Positions 6,959 to 14,146 of a DNA stretch of 33,168 nt are shown here, one piece after another. Source of the DNA: Dehalobacter sp. CP (GTDB lineage Bacteria > Bacillota_B > Desulfitobacteriia > Desulfitobacteriales > Syntrophobotulaceae); NCBI GenBank assembly GCA_009910795.1, contig VMEE01000096.1, forward strand, positions 1-33,168, in the 5' to 3' direction. How positions within the stretch are numbered: position 1 is the stretch's first letter; the number at the start of each line of letters is the position of its first letter. A program made the position numbers and the translations under genes. The notes under the pieces are model-generated. The model searched no databases and was not told the origin of the DNA. It was given only the letters and a program-made list of their open reading frames with translations.

Positions 6959-7570
6959 CTGGAAAGTGAAAAGCATCTGACTAACAGACAAAAAAAAGCC
7001 CTCGAGACTAAAGAAAAACTTTTTAAAAGTGCAATATCTCTTTTCGCAGAAAAAGGATTTGATAATGTAACAGTGGATGAAATAGTCGCTAGAGCGGGGA
7101 CTTCAAAAGGTGCCTTCTATATATATTTTAAAAACAAGCACCAGGTTGTAGTTAAACAATTCCAAGAGATAGATAATCATTACATTAAAACACAAAATAA
7201 TTTACAAGGTTATAAGACTGCAAGTGAAAAATTGCTTGCCCTAGTTCGTGCACAGCTAAATTTTGCGCTAAAAAAAATGGGGCTGGAGGTTATACGGACA
7301 GTATACCAAAGCCAGCTGGACAAGGGCGGAGAAAAGGCTATTATAAATCCTAAAAGACCCTTATATAGGATAGTGAAGGAAATTATTGAGGAAGGGCAAA
7401 AGCATGGGGAGTTCAGAGTAGATATAAGTTCGCAAGACTTGACAAGAATGGTGACACGTGCAATGAGGGCAAATTTTTTTGACTGGGCAGTACATGATGG
7501 AAAATATGATTTCATAGATGAGGGGTACAAACTGTTATCAGAATTGATAGTCAGAGGATTACAAAAATAG
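6959..7570 (+). CDS. TetR-family transcriptional regulator
   Basis: About 203 aa, a normal TetR length. The N-terminal helix-turn-helix spans roughly residues 10-60 and includes FDNVTVDEIVARAG and TSKGAFYIYFKNK. The C-terminal ligand domain is variable. The frame has no ATG, GTG or TTG between the upstream stop (6914-6916) and the GTG at 7073, which lies inside the DNA-binding domain. The only ribosome binding site, AAAGGGG (6943-6949), points to ATT at 6956 or CTG at 6959, so I placed the start there; the exact codon is uncertain. The gene is divergent from the SDR gene, with the tandem TGACTATAGTCA operator between them. It probably represses the SDR/thiolase cluster and itself. An acyl-CoA ligand is an inference. 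Confidence 0.8.
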   Translation: MESEKHLTNRQKKALETKEKLFKSAISLFAEKGFDNVTVDEIVARAGTSKGAFYIYFKNKHQVVVKQFQEIDNHYIKTQNNLQGYKTASEKLLALVRAQLNFALKKMGLEVIRTVYQSQLDKGGEKAIINPKRPLYRIVKEIIEEGQKHGEFRVDISSQDLTRMVTRAMRANFFDWAVHDGKYDFIDEGYKLLSELIVRGLQK

Positions 7571-7608
7571 AAGAACACTCTCTGATGGCAAAAGGGGAGT
7601 GTTCTTTA
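7571..7608. terminator. bidirectional terminator between tetR and hisC
   Basis: AAGAACACTC (7571-7580) pairs with GAGTGTTCTT (7597-7606) and is followed by TTAT. It lies between two convergent genes. Confidence 0.8.
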
Positions 7609-7640
7609 TAATTAAAAAATAATTACTAAAATATATTGAA

Positions 7641-8705
7641 CTATTTTGAAGAACAAATATCATTTATTTTATGTAAAAACAAATCCATTTCATCGTCAGT
7701 TCCTATAGAGACACGAAGATGATTATTTATTCGGGGAGCATTAAAAAAACGGACTAATATTCCGTGTAGCTTAAGTTGAGAATAGAGTTCTTCGGCTTTA
7801 AGAATAGAATGGGATATAAAAAGAAAATTGGCGTCAGAAGGCAATACCTGAAAACCTAGTTCGCGAAGTTTCGCAGCTACGCGATCGCGGGTGGAGATTA
7901 TTTTTTTACTTGTTCGTTCAAGGTGTAATGTATCTCTGATAGCTTCCAGGCCACCGGCCAAGGCTAAACGATCAAGAGTATATGAATTGATCGAGCTTTT
8001 GATGCGATTCAAACCTTCGATGAGTATCTTGTTGCCAATAGCATATCCGCAGCGCAATCCAGCAAGAGAGTGGGATTTAGACATTGTTCGGATAATTAGT
8101 AACTGCTGATATGAATTTATCAGTTTATCCGCCGATTCAGCCCCGAAAGCTATATATGCCTCATCAATGATCACAACAGAATCTTTATTTTTTTGCAGGA
8201 GATTTTCTATGCTGATCAATGGAAGGCTTATGCCAGTGGGAGCATTGGGATTAGGGAAAATCACTCCGCCATTTTTATGCGGGATAGTATCTATTGGTAG
8301 AGTATAATCATCACGAAGAGGGACGGTATGATAATTGTTTCTGAATATAGCCGCATAAACAGGATAAAAACTGTATGTTATATCCGGAAAAAGTATGGTT
8401 TGATCCGGATCAAAAAAAGCTAGAAAAGAAAATGCCAACACTTCATCCGAACCATTACCAACAAAAACCTGTTCAGGAGAGAGGCCATGATAAGAAGCAA
8501 TGGCATTTTTTAGCTCAGTACATTCAGGATCAGGATAAAGACGAAGTCTTTCATTTGCTGCAAGTTTTATGGCTGCTAGTACTTTGGGTGAAGGCGGATA
8601 TGGATTTTCATTTGTATTTAGTTTGATATAGAGTTGATCTTGAGGCTGTTCCCCGGGGATATAGGGTTTTAAATTGTTTACAAGCGGGTTCCAAAAATTT
8701 TTCAT
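7641..8705 (-). CDS. hisC: histidinol-phosphate/aromatic aminotransferase
   Basis: A 354-aa PLP enzyme of the HisC group. LNTNENPYPPSP (29-40) is the family signature. NPNAPTG (152-158) and DEAYIAF (181-187) contact the cofactor. The Schiff-base lysine is K210 in TMSKSHSLAGLR. HisC converts imidazole-acetol phosphate and glutamate to histidinol phosphate. Many Firmicutes members also act on phenylpyruvate and 4-hydroxyphenylpyruvate. No other histidine gene is nearby, while aroF and pheA occur in the same window, so an aromatic role is possible. The start has GGAGTCG upstream, and a good sigmaA promoter lies at 8740-8768. It is transcribed alone, convergent with tetR. Confidence 0.92.
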   Translation of the reverse strand: MKNFWNPLVNNLKPYIPGEQPQDQLYIKLNTNENPYPPSPKVLAAIKLAANERLRLYPDPECTELKNAIASYHGLSPEQVFVGNGSDEVLAFSFLAFFDPDQTILFPDITYSFYPVYAAIFRNNYHTVPLRDDYTLPIDTIPHKNGGVIFPNPNAPTGISLPLISIENLLQKNKDSVVIIDEAYIAFGAESADKLINSYQQLLIIRTMSKSHSLAGLRCGYAIGNKILIEGLNRIKSSINSYTLDRLALAGGLEAIRDTLHLERTSKKIISTRDRVAAKLRELGFQVLPSDANFLFISHSILKAEELYSQLKLHGILVRFFNAPRINNHLRVSIGTDDEMDLFLHKINDICSSK

Positions 8706-8739
8706 GAGTCGACTCCTTTATTAGTTAACGAGTGATTAT

Positions 8740-8768
8740 ATAATATCTTTTTGGCCATTTAGCGTCAA
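8740..8768 (-). promoter_or_regulatory. hisC promoter
   Basis: On the minus strand, TTGACG (8768-8763) and TATTAT (8745-8740) are separated by 17 bp, a good match to a housekeeping promoter. Confidence 0.7.
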
Positions 8769-8780
8769 TAAAGCATTAAC

Positions 8781-8809
8781 TTGAGGTTGTAAACGTTTTA
8801 TTCTATACT
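8781..8809 (+). promoter_or_regulatory. promoter of the DUF3842-comB pair
   Basis: TTGAGG (8781-8786) and TATACT (8804-8809) are 17 bp apart. The -35 boxes of this promoter and of hisC are only 12 bp apart, back to back. Confidence 0.7.
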
Positions 8810-8844
8810 TTATATATTACGCTTATATCAAATGGGGGTATGAA

Positions 8845-9270
8845 ATGAGTATTTTAGTTATTGACGGAATGGGCGGAGGGCTGGGAAATCAAATAGTCAC
8901 ACAACTGCGTTCAAAGATGCCGACAGCAAGAATAGTCGCCGTTGGAACTAATTCTACAGCAACTGCGAATATGGTCAAAGCAGGCGCGAACAAAGGAGCT
9001 ACAGGAGCAAATGCTATTCGGGTATGTTTGCAGAACGCATCTTGTGTAGTCGGTCCTTTTGGCATGATCATGACTGATGCTTTATTGGGTGAAATAACCT
9101 CAGAAATTGCCGGAATGATCGGAAGCTGTTCCAAACCCAGAGTATTGATACCTGTCGCTCATGATGACGTTTATATAGTTGGATTATCAGAAAAAAAGAG
9201 CATGTCTGAATTGGTTAAACAAGCGGTTAATAGAGTCGAGGAAATAATTGGTCAAACACATGTCAAGTAA
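8845..9270 (+). CDS. DUF3842 family protein
   Basis: A 141-aa protein of a Clostridia-rich family without an assigned function. The N-terminus VIDGMGGGLGNQIV (5-18) looks like a Rossmann-type glycine-rich loop. AVGTNSTATANMVKAGANKG, CVVGPFGMIMTDALLGEIT and a late IPVAHDDVYIVG are the family's conserved blocks. No membrane segment or signal peptide is seen. GGGGGT serves as ribosome binding site. It begins a probable two-gene operon with the ComB-like phosphatase 26 bases downstream. A small nucleotide- or cofactor-binding role is a guess from the glycine loop only. Confidence 0.82.
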   Translation: MSILVIDGMGGGLGNQIVTQLRSKMPTARIVAVGTNSTATANMVKAGANKGATGANAIRVCLQNASCVVGPFGMIMTDALLGEITSEIAGMIGSCSKPRVLIPVAHDDVYIVGLSEKKSMSELVKQAVNRVEEIIGQTHVK

Positions 9271-9296
9271 TATTTGATGTAGATAATGGAGGAAAA

Positions 9297-9986
9297 GTGA
9301 AAATAAATATTTTGCGATTTATCGAAGGCGCCCAAAAAGCCAAAGGAATAGCTGTAATAATCGATGTATTTCGCGCATTCAGCACTGCATGTTATGTCAT
9401 GGCTGCCGGGGCAGAGAAAATAATTGCCGTAGGCGACATCCAGATTGCTTATGAACTAAAAAAAGCGTACCCGGACAACTTACTGATGGGTGAAAGAAAT
9501 AGTCAAATCCCCCCTGGTTTTGATCATGGTAATTCACCGTCTGAAATCCAAAGTGCTGATTTAAGAGGCATCACAGTAATCCACACAACCAGTGCAGGTA
9601 CACAGGGTATTGTTAATGCCTTCAATTCAGAGGAAGTTATTACCGGCAGTTTTGTTAATGCAAGAGCCGTTGCGAAGTACATAAAAAAACGCCAACCGAA
9701 AGAGGTGTCCCTAGTATGTATGGGTTTTGAAGGCAAAACCGAGGCAGCGGAGGATGAGTACTGCGCAAAATATATCCAAAGTATATTACATGAAGAAGAA
9801 TTCGATTTCCAAGAGATTATCGAGAAATTAAGAACAGGATCAGGCAAGAGATTTTTTGTTGAAGAAAATCAGGGATTCTCACCTCGGAAAGATTTTGAAT
9901 TGTGTTTGGGAAGAGATCGTTTCGATTTTGTACTTCGGGCTGCAAAGGAATCAGAGGGGATTTGTCTAAGAAAAATATATTTATAG
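9297..9986 (+). CDS. comB: 2-phosphosulfolactate phosphatase family protein (ComB-like)
   Basis: A 229-aa member of the ComB family. IIDVFRAFSTACYVMAAG (21-38) carries the conserved D-V-x-R-A block. HTTSAGTQGI (95-104) and GFEGKTEAAEDEYCA (144-158) match the other conserved blocks. In archaea ComB is a magnesium-dependent phosphatase that makes sulfolactate for coenzyme M. In Firmicutes the homologues usually stand without comA and comC, and their substrate is not established. No other coenzyme M gene is in the window. The start is GTG with GGAGGA close upstream, 26 bases after the DUF3842 gene. The family assignment is firm; sulfolactate production is not. Confidence 0.82.
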   Translation: MKINILRFIEGAQKAKGIAVIIDVFRAFSTACYVMAAGAEKIIAVGDIQIAYELKKAYPDNLLMGERNSQIPPGFDHGNSPSEIQSADLRGITVIHTTSAGTQGIVNAFNSEEVITGSFVNARAVAKYIKKRQPKEVSLVCMGFEGKTEAAEDEYCAKYIQSILHEEEFDFQEIIEKLRTGSGKRFFVEENQGFSPRKDFELCLGRDRFDFVLRAAKESEGICLRKIYL

Positions 9987-9990
9987 TTTA

Positions 9991-10005
9991 AATATACAGT
10001 ATATT
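9991..10005. promoter_or_regulatory. palindrome AATATAC-A-GTATATT upstream of ilvE
   Basis: A perfect 15-bp inverted repeat in the 96-bp gap between comB and ilvE. It could be an operator for ilvE. No clear -35/-10 pair fixes its position. Confidence 0.35.
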
Positions 10006-10082
10006 AACTTTCACATGACCAGAAGTTATTGTAAAATGTACATGCAAAGGATAAAAATGACAATTGTTAAGGAGGAAGCGAA

Positions 10083-11129
10083 TTGAGACCGCCATTTAGT
10101 GATACATCAAAATTAGGATTTGGTGAAATATTCTCTGACCATATGTTTTTGCTCAAATACAGTGATGAAAAAGGATGGCATGGAGAGGGGATAAAGAAAT
10201 ATGGCCCTTTTGTCATGGACCCGGCATCATGTGTATTGCATTATGCTCAGGAAATATTCGAGGGACTTAAGGCGTACTCAGCTCCGGATGGCAGGATATT
10301 GTTGTTCAGACCAGAAGAAAATGCTCGAAGAATGAATCGTTCTGCTGCCAGATTATGTATGCCGCAAATTCCCGAGGAGCTTTTTGTAAAAGCTATCGCG
10401 GATTTGGTTAATATAGATCAGGAATGGGTGCCAAAAGCTACAGGGACATCTTTATATATCCGTCCTACAATGATTGGTACGGAACCTTTTTTAGGTGTTC
10501 GTCCGTCAAAAGAATACTATTTCTTTATTATCCTTTCTCCAGTAGGCGCATATTATAAGGAAGGTTTTAATCCGGTGGGCATCTACGTTGAGGAAGCGAT
10601 GGTCCGCTCGACAAAGGGCGGGGTTGGGGATGTAAAAACCGGAGGAAACTATGCAGCAAGCCTTTTGGCTGGAGAAAAAGCAAAGAAGAAAGGATTTGCA
10701 CAGGTTTTGTATCTGGATGCGGATGAACATCTTTTTATTGAAGAAGTTGGATCAATGAATGTGTTTTTTGTATATGGGAAAAAACTGATCACGCCACCAT
10801 TAGGCGGTTCGATCTTACCTGGGATCACAAGACAATCTGTTATCACATTAGCACCGGAGTTTGGCTGCGAGGTTGAAGAACGTCGGCTTACGATTGATGA
10901 GGTACTAAGTGATATTGAAACAGGAAAGCTGACTGAAATGTTTGGGACAGGTACAGCAGCTGTAATATCCCCGGTGGGGTACCTCAATTATCGTGACAAA
11001 GAATATATAATAAATGACAATAAGGTGGGAAAAATAACTAAAAGTATTTATGAACGACTTATAAACATACAATACGGACGAGTAGATGATGTGTATGGTT
11101 GGACTCGCGAGGCCTGCAGGATAAAGTAA
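10083..11129 (+). CDS. ilvE: branched-chain amino acid aminotransferase
   Basis: A 348-aa class IV (fold type IV) PLP aminotransferase. It interconverts valine, leucine and isoleucine with their 2-oxo acids, using 2-oxoglutarate/glutamate. The PLP lysine is K185 in GDVKTGGNYAAS. EIFEGLKAY (57-65), IRPTMIGTE (126-134) and IEEVGSMNVFFV (about 217-228) are family blocks, and the length is normal. The start is TTG at 10083 behind a strong AAGGAGG. A 16-codon reading frame starting at ATG 10036 ends in a TGA that overlaps this TTG. The gene is followed by a strong terminator and stands alone. No branched-chain T-box is seen upstream. Confidence 0.93.
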   Translation: MRPPFSDTSKLGFGEIFSDHMFLLKYSDEKGWHGEGIKKYGPFVMDPASCVLHYAQEIFEGLKAYSAPDGRILLFRPEENARRMNRSAARLCMPQIPEELFVKAIADLVNIDQEWVPKATGTSLYIRPTMIGTEPFLGVRPSKEYYFFIILSPVGAYYKEGFNPVGIYVEEAMVRSTKGGVGDVKTGGNYAASLLAGEKAKKKGFAQVLYLDADEHLFIEEVGSMNVFFVYGKKLITPPLGGSILPGITRQSVITLAPEFGCEVEERRLTIDEVLSDIETGKLTEMFGTGTAAVISPVGYLNYRDKEYIINDNKVGKITKSIYERLINIQYGRVDDVYGWTREACRIK

Positions 11130-11152
11130 AACAGCTATCTATATTAAAAAGT

Positions 11153-11186
11153 AAATGCCCCGTGTCTTTCTGACACGGGGCATTTT
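11153..11186. terminator. bidirectional terminator between ilvE and tyrS
   Basis: AAATGCCCCGTGTC (11153-11166) pairs perfectly with GACACGGGGCATTT (11172-11185) around a 5-base loop. It is placed between convergent genes. Confidence 0.92.
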
Positions 11187-11233
11187 GAATCTAACGAAAA
11201 CTGTTCTATATATAATAAATATTTAATGAAATA

Positions 11234-12469
11234 TTAAAGTAGTTTTATCTGATGGTATATTTTTTTACCTTTACGCAGTAGAAGCTTATCAGATACAAAG
11301 TCATCAAGGTCGACCTTAAGATTGAAATCATCAATGCGCCGTTCCCCAAGATAGATGCCGCCCTGCTGGATAATGCGCCTTGCCTCGCTCTTGGAGGAAG
11401 TCATCCCAATATCTGTCAGCAGACTCATAATATCATATCCATTTGAAAAGGCGGAACGCATGATTTGTGTTGAGGGCATATTGTCAGTATCTTTTGCACC
11501 CCCGCCAAAAAGGGCTTTCGCCGATCTTTCTGCCTCTATTGCTGCCCCTTCACCATGTACAAGCTTTGTTACCTCATAGGCAAGCACTTCTTTTGCTTTG
11601 TTTTTTTCTTCACCAGGAAGATCCCCCAAAAGTTCAACTTCTTCCATTGGAAGAAAGGTTAATAGGGCTAGACAATTTTTTACATCAGGATCATCGATAT
11701 TCCGCCAGTACTGATAAAAGTCGTAAGGGGCAGTCTTTTGGGCATCCAGCCACACAGCCCCGGATTCAGTCTTGCCCATTTTTTTTCCTTCGCTGGTTGT
11801 CAGCAAACGGAAGGTTAAACCATAAGCGGAACCACCTTCGACCCGGCGGATCAAATCAATACCTGAGACAATATTTGACCATTGATCGCTTCCACCAAGT
11901 TGCAGCTTGCAGTTATAATTTCGATAAAGCTCCAAAAAATCATAGGATTGCATCAGCATATAATTAAATTCAAGAAATGATAGTCCTTTTTCTAGCCTAT
12001 TTTTGAAACAATCATGTGTAAGCATGCGGTTGACGGAAAAATGTCTTCCTATGTCACGCAAAAACTCAACATAGTTTAGATCCAGTAACCATTCGGAATT
12101 GTTGATCATCTGTGCTTTATCCTTAGAAAAATCAATAAAACGTGAAAACTGTTTTTTAAACAATGATGCATTTTGTTCGATTTGTTCCAAAGTTAGCATT
12201 TTTCTCATGTCTGTTCTTCCGGAAGGATCACCAACCATAGCTGTGCCCCCGCCGATTATCGCGATAGGTTTATGTCCGGCTTGCTGCATATGCATCATGA
12301 CCATAACTTGGATAAAGTGGCCAACATGGAGGCTGTCCGCCGTGGGATCAAAACCAATATAAAAGGTTACAGGCTCGCTCCCAAGAAGCCTTCGTATTTC
12401 TTCTTCATGAGTTGCCTGCTCAATATAACCTCGCGCCTGCAGAATATCATAAACGTTTGCTTTTGACAT
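11234..12469 (-). CDS. tyrS: tyrosyl-tRNA synthetase
   Basis: A 411-aa class I aminoacyl-tRNA synthetase that charges tRNA-Tyr. The HIGH motif appears as HVGH (48-51) and KMSKS as KMGKT (230-234). LGGSDQW (191-197) binds tyrosine. A C-terminal S4-like RNA-binding domain follows from about residue 345 ([20 protein letters not shown]). By length and KMGKT it belongs to the TyrRS type that includes TyrZ-like enzymes. Many Firmicutes tyrS genes carry a T-box leader, but the 190 bp upstream contains none. TTGACA at 12549-12544 is present on the minus strand, but no -10 lies at normal spacing. GGAGTG precedes the ATG. Confidence 0.95.
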   Translation of the reverse strand: MSKANVYDILQARGYIEQATHEEEIRRLLGSEPVTFYIGFDPTADSLHVGHFIQVMVMMHMQQAGHKPIAIIGGGTAMVGDPSGRTDMRKMLTLEQIEQNASLFKKQFSRFIDFSKDKAQMINNSEWLLDLNYVEFLRDIGRHFSVNRMLTHDCFKNRLEKGLSFLEFNYMLMQSYDFLELYRNYNCKLQLGGSDQWSNIVSGIDLIRRVEGGSAYGLTFRLLTTSEGKKMGKTESGAVWLDAQKTAPYDFYQYWRNIDDPDVKNCLALLTFLPMEEVELLGDLPGEEKNKAKEVLAYEVTKLVHGEGAAIEAERSAKALFGGGAKDTDNMPSTQIMRSAFSNGYDIMSLLTDIGMTSSKSEARRIIQQGGIYLGERRIDDFNLKVDLDDFVSDKLLLRKGKKIYHQIKLL

Positions 12470-12590
12470 AGCTTACACTCCTAACTTTATTAAAAAACCT
12501 ATTTACTATCTAAGTATATAGGCTAAACCATTTTTTACTTTTCTGTCAAGATTAATGTAGCATATAAAAAATTGCCATTATGAACAATGC

Positions 12591-12604
12591 GTAACATATG
12601 TTAC
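12591..12604. promoter_or_regulatory. GTAAC-N4-GTTAC operator, HcpR-like
   Basis: GTAAC-ATAT-GTTAC, extended by flanking C and G to a perfect 16-bp palindrome (12590-12605). Its centre is 28.5 bp upstream of the first base of the -10 box at 12626-12631. Site and spacing are the same as at the cupin-hcp promoter, so the Crp/Fnr protein encoded at 3621-4310 probably activates here too. Confidence 0.75.
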
Positions 12605-12622
12605 GATTATAAAATATATTTA

Positions 12623-12631
12623 TGCTAAAAT
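12623..12631 (+). promoter_or_regulatory. extended -10 box of the ferredoxin-aldolase operon
   Basis: TGCTAAAAT (TG-N-TAAAAT) without a recognisable -35 box, as expected for an activator-dependent promoter. Start predicted near 12638. Confidence 0.62.
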
Positions 12632-12659
12632 GAAATAAAGACGTTAGGAGGAATAATTA

Positions 12660-13397
12660 ATGAAAAGAAAAATCATAAAAATAAATGAAGAAAAATGCAA
12701 CGGCTGCGGCTTATGTGCTCGTGCCTGCCATGAGGGAGCTATTGTTATGGTTGAGGGAAGAGCACGCTTGATCAGTGACAAATATTGTGATGGTTTAGGA
12801 GATTGTTTGCCTGTATGCCCAACCGGAACTATAGAAATAATTGAACGAGAAGCAGAAGCTTATGATGAAGAAGCTGTCAAAAAAATGGTTTCAAATAATG
12901 AAGTGATCAATAATGTTCAAAAGGAAACTATAATATCCTGTGATTACTGCCGGGAAATACCGCGAGGCTCATCTATGGAAATTGCGGCACAGGAAAAAGA
13001 AACCGAAAGCAAGAAGAATAGAAGCAAATTGATTTCTGAACTCAGAAACTGGCCGATACAACTGCGGCTTGCCAACCCTGCTGCAGGTTATTTCCAGGGG
13101 GCTGATTTATTGATCGCGGCTGATTGTACAGCCTATGCCTATGCAGACTTCCATAATGATTTTATTAAAGGAAAAGTTGCGATTATAGCTTGTACAAAAC
13201 AAGAAGCGTATGATTATTGTAAAGAAAAATTAACAGAAATAATCAGTAATAATAATATCAGAAGCATAACTGCAGTGAGAATGGAAGTGCCTTGCTGCCA
13301 AGGAATTATTGAAGCGGTAAAAGAAGCTATGCTGAATAGCAGGATGATCGTTCCTTATCAAGAAATTATTATTGGTATAAATGGCGAACTGAAATGA
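12660..13397 (+). CDS. 4Fe-4S ferredoxin-domain protein, FrdX-like
   Basis: A 245-aa protein with an N-terminal ferredoxin domain and a longer C-terminal part. The first cluster motif is C13, C16, C19, C23 (CNGCGLCARAC). The second is C43-X5-C49-X3-C53-P, one cysteine short of the standard set, a variation known in this family. Further cysteines occur in SCDYCRE (about 97-103) and in the C-terminal half (CTAYAYAD, IACTK, PCCQG). Proteins of this kind have been called FrdX and are predicted electron donors linked to Hcp. That fits the HcpR-like operator upstream, although hcp itself is 9.5 kb away. GGAGG precedes the ATG. The aldolase gene follows 12 bases later and is probably cotranscribed. 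Confidence 0.85.
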   Translation: MKRKIIKINEEKCNGCGLCARACHEGAIVMVEGRARLISDKYCDGLGDCLPVCPTGTIEIIEREAEAYDEEAVKKMVSNNEVINNVQKETIISCDYCREIPRGSSMEIAAQEKETESKKNRSKLISELRNWPIQLRLANPAAGYFQGADLLIAADCTAYAYADFHNDFIKGKVAIIACTKQEAYDYCKEKLTEIISNNNIRSITAVRMEVPCCQGIIEAVKEAMLNSRMIVPYQEIIIGINGELK

Positions 13398-13409
13398 CGG
13401 TGATGATAG

Positions 13410-14003
13410 ATGATATTATCAGAAGAACGTGAAATAGTTTTAATCACGGCAAAAAAAGCCTTGGCAGAAGGACTTGTCAGGTTATCCTTCGGTAATTTCA
13501 GCGTATATGATCCCAAAACAGGATATATCTGTATCACGCCAAGTGGCATTGATTACAGTGAATTATATCCAGAGGATATTGCTGTAATTGATATTGAAGG
13601 AAACGAAATAGCAGGGAAGCATAAACCTTCTATAGAAAAAGCTATGCATATAGAGATATACAAGTCTCGACAAGATTCATTGGCAATATGCCATACACAT
13701 TCTACATACGCAACTGCTTGGGCATGTACGGCTGAGGAATTACCTGTATTGGTAGCCGAACTTGCGAGCAGAACAGGAAAGAGCATCCCCAAGGTGCCTT
13801 ACTTTGAGCCAGGCTCTGATTTATTGGCTCAAGCAGCTGCGAAGGCTCTTAAAAAGAGCGATGTGGCTCTTTTGAGTAATCATGGTATCATAGCTGTTGG
13901 AAAGACAATGAAGCTTGCTTATGCTAACGCTTTAATAACTGAAGAAGGAGCTATGGTAGCCTACCTGGCAAGTAGAATTGGCAGGACGATAGAAATAGAA
14001 TAA
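13410..14003 (+). CDS. class II aldolase/adducin family protein (FucA-like)
   Basis: A 197-aa zinc-dependent class II aldolase of the L-fuculose-/L-ribulose-phosphate type. The zinc histidines H95, H97 (CHTHST) and H158 (SNHGI) and the catalytic acid E76 (KPSIEKAMH) are present. SFGNFS (26-31) and ITPSGIDY (42-49) form the phosphate-binding region. The length is close to that of L-fuculose-1-phosphate aldolase. The gene follows the ferredoxin gene by 12 bases and ends in a terminator, so it would share the GTAAC/GTTAC-controlled promoter. No fucose genes are near. A general sugar-phosphate or methylthioribulose-type substrate is also possible. Confidence 0.85.
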   Translation: MILSEEREIVLITAKKALAEGLVRLSFGNFSVYDPKTGYICITPSGIDYSELYPEDIAVIDIEGNEIAGKHKPSIEKAMHIEIYKSRQDSLAICHTHSTYATAWACTAEELPVLVAELASRTGKSIPKVPYFEPGSDLLAQAAAKALKKSDVALLSNHGIIAVGKTMKLAYANALITEEGAMVAYLASRIGRTIEIE

Positions 14004-14046
14004 ACGATAATAAAGAAATATGATAATTAATTAAATAAACAAACAT

Positions 14047-14092
14047 AAATAAACCGGTTAGCCAATTTAAGGATTGGACAACCGGTTTATTT
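14047..14092 (+). terminator. terminator of the ferredoxin-aldolase operon
   Basis: AAATAAACCGGTT (14047-14059) pairs perfectly with AACCGGTTTATTT (14080-14092), with an inner CCAAT/ATTGG stem. The right arm runs directly into the tad promoter region. Confidence 0.85.
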
Positions 14093-14110
14093 ATGGTATA
14101 ATTTACCATA
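14074..14110 (+). promoter_or_regulatory. tad operon promoter inside a palindrome
   Basis: TTGGAC (14074-14079) and TATAAT (14097-14102) are 17 bp apart. The -10 lies within the perfect inverted repeat TATGGTA-N5-TACCATA (14092-14110), and the -35 lies in the hairpin of the preceding terminator. The arrangement suggests repressor control of the pilus operon. Confidence 0.6.
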
Positions 14111-14146
14111 ATAGTAATAATTAACATAAATAGAACATAATGTTAG

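Noticed and set aside
12513..12549. Promoter of tyrS from TTGACA and TATACT on the minus strand
   Set aside because: The spacing is 25 bp, too long for a normal promoter, so I did not list it.
12470..12659. T-box leader for tyrS
   Set aside because: No T-box sequence, specifier stem or terminator is found between tyrS and the ferredoxin gene.
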